Under the pieces are notes generated by a model. That model searched no databases, was not told where the DNA came from, and was given only the letters and a program-made list of their open reading frames with translations. The position numbers were made by a program, and so were the translations under genes. Positions 60,308 to 64,000 of a stretch of DNA of 64,000 nucleotides are shown piece by piece. Source of the stretch: JAWKWH01 sp963669415 (GTDB lineage Bacteria; Pseudomonadota; Alphaproteobacteria; Rhizobiales; Rhizobiaceae); contig CAXXPS010000002.1 of NCBI GenBank assembly GCA_963669415.2, positions 682,001 through 746,000 on the forward strand, given 5' to 3'. Each line of letters opens with the position of its first letter. The stretch's first letter is position 1.

Positions 60308-61699
60308 ATGAATGAATTACCGCTGACTAACGTTCAAACCCGCGACATCGAAGCGGTCCTTCACCCTTACACGCCGCTGCACAAACTTTCCGAATCGGGC
60401 CCGCTTGTCATGTCCCGAGGTAAGGGGGTCTATCTCTACGACACACAGGGCCGCGAATATATTGAGGGTATGGCAGGACTTTGGTGTGCCGGTCTCGGGT
60501 TTGGCGACGAGGAGATGATTGAGGCAGCCACCGAGCAAATGCGGACCCTGCCCTACTATCATCTGTTTGGCGCCAAGGGCATGGAACCGGCGATCGAGTT
60601 GGCGGAGGCGTTAAAGGAACTGGCGCCAATCCCCGTATCAAAGGTTTTTTTCACCTCATCGGGTTCGGAAGCCAACGACACCCAGGTGAAGCTCGCCTGG
60701 TACATGAACAACGCGCTCGGTAGGCCCGAAAAGAAGAAAATCATCAGCCGTATGAAGGCCTATCACGGCGTGACCATCATGAGCGGTTCGCTGACCGGCC
60801 TGCCCTTCGCACACAATGGCTTCGACCTCCCGGTCGATCGGGTTCTGCACGCGGATTGTCCGCATTATTACAGGTTTGGTGAAGACGGCGAGACCGAGGC
60901 TGAATTCGTTGATCGTCTCGCAAAAAATCTCCGCTCATTGATCGAGCGTGAAGGACCGGAGACGATTGCGGCAATGATCGCCGAACCGGTGATGGGTGCT
61001 GGCGGGGTAATTGTGCCGCCTGAAAGCTATTTCGCGGCGATCAAACCGGTTCTTGAGGAAAATGAGATCATTCTGATCGCCGATGAGGTAATCACAGGGT
61101 TCGGCCGCACCGGCAACTGGTGGGGCTCGCAGACTTTGGAAATGCAACCGACGACCATGTCTGCCGCCAAACAGCTGACCGCTGCTTATGCCCCGCTTGG
61201 CGCGGTGATGGTGCCTGAAGATATCTATCAGGCTTATGTCGATCATTCCGCCCAACTCGGTACATTTGGACATGGCTACACCTATGGTGGCCACCCGCTT
61301 GGCTGCGCATTGGGTGTGAAAGCAATCGAAATCTACAAAAAGCGCGACATCCTCGGCCATGTGCGGCTTCTTTCGCCACGCTTCTCAGAGAGGCTTGACC
61401 GGATTGCTGAGCACCCGCTGGTTGGCGAAGCACGATATTGCGGTTTGGTCGGCGGTGTCGAACTGGTGGCTGAAAAAGCGACTAAGCGGTCGTTCCAACC
61501 AGCAAGCGGTGTGGGCCTGCAACTGACGAAGTTTTTGGAAGAGCGCGGCGCGATCCTGCGGGCCATTGGCGACACGATTGCCATTTGCCCACCGATGGTG
61601 ATTTCATCCGCCGAGCTAGACGAATTGTTCGACAGGCTTGAAGGAGCACTTGACGACACCGAAGCATGGGTAGCCAAAGAAAATCTTCGCACGACGTAA
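60308..61699 (+). CDS. Class III aminotransferase (omega-amino acid / amine:pyruvate type)
   Basis: PLP-dependent transaminase of 463 residues. GVYLYDTQGREYIEGMAGLWCAGLGFGDEEMIEAATEQM, FFTSSGSEANDTQVKLAWYMNN, MKAYHGVTIMSGSLTGL, LIADEVITGFGRTGNWWG (Asp on the PLP nitrogen) and MSAAKQLTAAYAPLGAVMV (Schiff-base Lys) are intact. The pattern fits amine:pyruvate or beta-alanine/polyamine aminotransferases. DUF427 follows 16 bp later. Confidence 0.9.
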   Translation: MNELPLTNVQTRDIEAVLHPYTPLHKLSESGPLVMSRGKGVYLYDTQGREYIEGMAGLWCAGLGFGDEEMIEAATEQMRTLPYYHLFGAKGMEPAIELAEALKELAPIPVSKVFFTSSGSEANDTQVKLAWYMNNALGRPEKKKIISRMKAYHGVTIMSGSLTGLPFAHNGFDLPVDRVLHADCPHYYRFGEDGETEAEFVDRLAKNLRSLIEREGPETIAAMIAEPVMGAGGVIVPPESYFAAIKPVLEENEIILIADEVITGFGRTGNWWGSQTLEMQPTTMSAAKQLTAAYAPLGAVMVPEDIYQAYVDHSAQLGTFGHGYTYGGHPLGCALGVKAIEIYKKRDILGHVRLLSPRFSERLDRIAEHPLVGEARYCGLVGGVELVAEKATKRSFQPASGVGLQLTKFLEERGAILRAIGDTIAICPPMVISSAELDELFDRLEGALDDTEAWVAKENLRTT

Positions 61700-61715
61700 A
61701 CAAGAGATCGAGATC

Positions 61716-62093
61716 ATGAGCAGTGCCAATCCGGCGCCGGGATTTGCAAAATACCCGGATCATAAAATAACGCTAGAATCTCTGGGAAAGCCGGTTAGCG
61801 TCAGTATTGACGGTGTTTCGCTGGCGCGCTCCGATGACGCAATCCTGTTGCGTGAAGGCACCTACCAACCGGTTGTCTACGTGCCATTTTCCGGCATCGA
61901 GTTCGGCAAGTTGGCGCGGACAGAAACCTCAACTCATTGCCCGTTCAAGGGTGATGCAAGCTATTGGCGGGTTTCCGGTGGCAATGCAGGGCCGGATATC
62001 ATGTGGTCCTATGAGAACCCCTATGATGACATGGCCGAGATCAAGGGATACGCCGCGTTTGATGGCGACAGGGTGACGATTGATGTGGGGTAG
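61716..62093 (+). CDS. DUF427 domain protein
   Basis: 125 residues, single small beta-barrel-like domain. Conserved parts: KPVSVSIDGVSLARSDDAILLREGTYQPVVYVPFSGIEFGKL, THCPFKGDASYWRV and IMWSYENPYDDMAEIKGYAAF, with the family CPFKG motif. Function unknown; frequent in bacteria and fungi. Probably co-transcribed with the aminotransferase. It converges on ppdK, leaving 7 bp between stops. Confidence 0.9.
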   Translation: MSSANPAPGFAKYPDHKITLESLGKPVSVSIDGVSLARSDDAILLREGTYQPVVYVPFSGIEFGKLARTETSTHCPFKGDASYWRVSGGNAGPDIMWSYENPYDDMAEIKGYAAFDGDRVTIDVG

Positions 62094-62100
62094 GATGCGT

Positions 62101-64000
62101 TCAACCCTTTCTGACAGCCGCCTGTGCCGCAGCAAGTCTCGCGATGGGGACCCGGAACGGAGAGCAGGAAACATAGTCGAGACCGACATCCTCGCAAAAG
62201 GCAATAGAAGACGGATCGCCGCCGTGCTCGCCACAAATTCCGAGCTTGATGTCCGGTCGGGTTGCCTTGCCCTTTTCTGCCGCCATACGTACCAACTCGC
62301 CCACTCCGTCGATGTCGAGTGATACAAACGGATCCTGATCGACAATCCCCTTTTGCCGGTAAACCTCGATGAAATTGGATGCATCATCGCGCGAGATACC
62401 GAACGTAGTCTGTGTCAAGTCGTTGGTTCCAAAGGAGAAAAACTCCGCGGCCTCGGCAATCACATGGGCGCGGATGGCGGCGCGGGGCAATTCGATCATG
62501 GTGCCGACGAGATACTCGATCTGAACACCGGATTCCGCCATCACTTCCTTTGCCACTGCATCGATGCGTGCCTTGACATAGTCGAGCTCCTTCATGATGC
62601 CGACAAGCGGCACCATGATTTCGGGAACGACGTGGCTGCCGGCCTTCTTGCCTGCTTCAACCGCGGCTTCGAAAATCGCCCTCGCCTGCATCTCGGCAAT
62701 TTCGGGATAGGAAACTGCCAACCGGCAACCGCGATGTCCAAGCATCGGATTGAACTCATGCAGGGCTTCGGTGCGTTGCCGCAGTTTCTCCGCGGACACG
62801 CCCATCGCATCGGCAACGTCGGCTATCTCTTCCTCGGTATTGGGAAGAAATTCGTGCAGAGGTGGATCGAGCAATCGGATCGTCAGAGGCAGCCCCGCCA
62901 TGATCTCAAACAACTCGTTAAAATCCGAGCGCTGCATCGGCAACAGTTTCGTCAGCGCTTCCCTGCGGCCGTCTTCAGCGTCCGCCAATATCATCTCGCG
63001 CATGGCAATGATGCGGTCGCCTTCGAAGAACATATGCTCTGTACGGCACAGCCCGATGCCTTCGGCGCCAAACGATCGCGCAGTGCGGGCATCCGCCGGC
63101 GTTTCTGCATTGGTGCGCACCCTCATGCGGCGCACCTGATCTGCCCATTCCATGATTGCGGCGAATTCTCCGGACAGTTCCGGCTGCAGCATCCCGACCG
63201 CGCCGTTAAGCACCTGGCCAGTTGCGCCGTCGATGGTGATCACATCACCTTTCGAGAATGTGCGTCCCATCGAGATCAGCGTTTCATTGCGGTAATCGAC
63301 CCGCAGCGTGCCCGCGCCGGACACACAGGGTTTTCCCATTCCGCGAGCGACCACCGCGGCATGGCTGGTCATACCTCCGCGTGTCGTCAAAATACCTTCG
63401 GATGCATGCATGCCGTGAATGTCTTCTGGGCTGGTCTCGACGCGAACGAGGATGACATTGCGGCCAGCTGCCCGCATTTCCTCAGCTTCATCGGATGTGA
63501 AGACTATTTCACCGGTCGCAGCACCCGGAGAGGCGGGAAGCCCCATGCCAATCACATCACGCTCGGCAGCCGGATCGATGGTTGGGTGGAGCAATTGATC
63601 AAGCGATGCGGGATCTATTCGGCAGATGGCTTCTTCCCGTGTCAGCAATTTCTCATCCGCCATCTCTGCTGCGATTTTAAGCGCAGCCTTGGCTGTTCTC
63701 TTGCCCGATCTGGTTTGCAGCATCCACAATTTGCCGCGCTCGACCGTGAATTCCAGGTCCTGCATGTCGCGATAATGGGCCTCTAGTTTGCCAGCGATTT
63801 CACGGAACTCCTCGAACGCCTCAGGCATGAGTTTTTCCAGCGACGGCCGGTCGGAGCCAGCCGCTATTCGAGCCGCTTCGGTGATGTTCTGCGGTGTTCG
63901 AATGCCGGCAACAACATCCTCGCCCTGCGCATTGACCAGAAACTCGCCGTAAAGCTTGTTTTCGCCCGTCGACGGATTTCGGGTGAACGCCACACCGGTT
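62101..64000 (-). CDS. ppdK: Pyruvate, phosphate dikinase, C-terminal two thirds (5' end outside window)
   Basis: Interconverts pyruvate, ATP and phosphate with PEP, AMP and pyrophosphate. The frame is open to the window edge (TGVAFTRNPSTGENK is internal to the ATP-grasp domain), giving 633 residues. The swivelling phosphohistidine domain holds the catalytic His in LTTRGGMTSHAAVVARGMGKPCVSG. The PEP-binding barrel has GIGLCRTEHMFF, FFSFGTNDLTQTTFG and the catalytic Cys in GICGEHGGDPSS. Nothing unusual is seen in the visible part. Confidence 0.95.
   Translation of the reverse strand, partial: TGVAFTRNPSTGENKLYGEFLVNAQGEDVVAGIRTPQNITEAARIAAGSDRPSLEKLMPEAFEEFREIAGKLEAHYRDMQDLEFTVERGKLWMLQTRSGKRTAKAALKIAAEMADEKLLTREEAICRIDPASLDQLLHPTIDPAAERDVIGMGLPASPGAATGEIVFTSDEAEEMRAAGRNVILVRVETSPEDIHGMHASEGILTTRGGMTSHAAVVARGMGKPCVSGAGTLRVDYRNETLISMGRTFSKGDVITIDGATGQVLNGAVGMLQPELSGEFAAIMEWADQVRRMRVRTNAETPADARTARSFGAEGIGLCRTEHMFFEGDRIIAMREMILADAEDGRREALTKLLPMQRSDFNELFEIMAGLPLTIRLLDPPLHEFLPNTEEEIADVADAMGVSAEKLRQRTEALHEFNPMLGHRGCRLAVSYPEIAEMQARAIFEAAVEAGKKAGSHVVPEIMVPLVGIMKELDYVKARIDAVAKEVMAESGVQIEYLVGTMIELPRAAIRAHVIAEAAEFFSFGTNDLTQTTFGISRDDASNFIEVYRQKGIVDQDPFVSLDIDGVGELVRMAAEKGKATRPDIKLGICGEHGGDPSSIAFCEDVGLDYVSCSPFRVPIARLAAAQAAVRKG

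Noticed and set aside
62353..63786. 477-codon open frame on the plus strand opposite ppdK
   Set aside because: It is exactly antisense to a strongly conserved enzyme, has no recognisable family, is rich in His/Arg/Gln as expected from reverse-frame GC-rich DNA, and has no ribosome-binding site of note.
1..64000. CRISPR array or complete insertion sequence
   Set aside because: No regularly spaced direct repeats and no intact transposase or integrase gene were seen on either strand.

Overview
The window looks like chromosomal DNA of a heterotrophic alphaproteobacterium, most likely of the order Hyphomicrobiales (Rhizobiales) and possibly marine. This rests on the gene families present: a GlpD C-terminus, an alphaproteobacterial Zur inside a znuCB operon, pyruvate phosphate dikinase, BioY, DUF1499 and DUF2793 proteins, a rhizobial-type phosphonate monoester hydrolase, a dense set of ABC importers, and a short CTAGAGCG-ended intergenic repeat. 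No rRNA gene is present, so the taxonomic assignment is inference.

Layout. 1-764 is the 3' end of glpD. 765-1380 has no gene but holds a repeat copy and a structured, cobalamin-riboswitch-like RNA with no gene behind it. 1381-5713 (minus strand) is an Fe(III)-type ABC importer. cutC and a stand-alone PP2C phosphatase follow. 7804-14661 (minus) is one operon: a TIGR04076-like protein, an aldo/keto reductase, a complete branched-chain-type importer (G, F, H, M, binding protein) and an aspartate-dehydrogenase-like protein. It diverges from a GntR regulator and an aldo/keto reductase fused to a RidA domain. A miniature inverted-repeat element at 16941-17252 separates this from a second importer-centred operon (17711-25440, minus): alpha/beta hydrolase, second Liv-type importer, M20 deacylase, a 58-residue coupled ORF and an N-formylglutamate-amidohydrolase-like enzyme. 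That operon diverges from an RpiR regulator and a glutamine-synthetase-like ligase.

27812-30981 is a zinc uptake locus (zur, znuB, znuC, znuA). 31074-34826 is a phosphonate locus: an AEP transaminase, a LysR regulator and a phosphonate monoester hydrolase. 35105-41444 is a peptide/oligosaccharide-type ABC importer with an unusually large binding protein. Just behind it lies a decayed urease alpha-subunit 3' end, then an ABM-domain protein, tRNA-Gln(UUG) and an orphan DUF2793 phage/GTA-like protein.

43633-55470 is a surface polysaccharide locus: an ABC-2 exporter, sugar dehydratase/epimerases, the complete dTDP-L-rhamnose pathway (rfbA, C, B, D) and three glycosyltransferases. The last part (55525-64000) is mixed housekeeping and lipid/amine metabolism: BioY, an MBL hydrolase, DUF1499, an acyl-CoA synthetase, a class III aminotransferase, DUF427 and the C-terminal two thirds of PPDK.

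The least ordinary material is the pair of back-to-back Liv-importer catabolic operons, in particular the AKR-RidA fusion beside an AKR paralogue that has lost the catalytic His. Close behind come the miniature element whose two ends supply the stop codons of both neighbouring genes, and the urease remnant. Three importer operons each carry a strong stem-loop just after the binding-protein gene.
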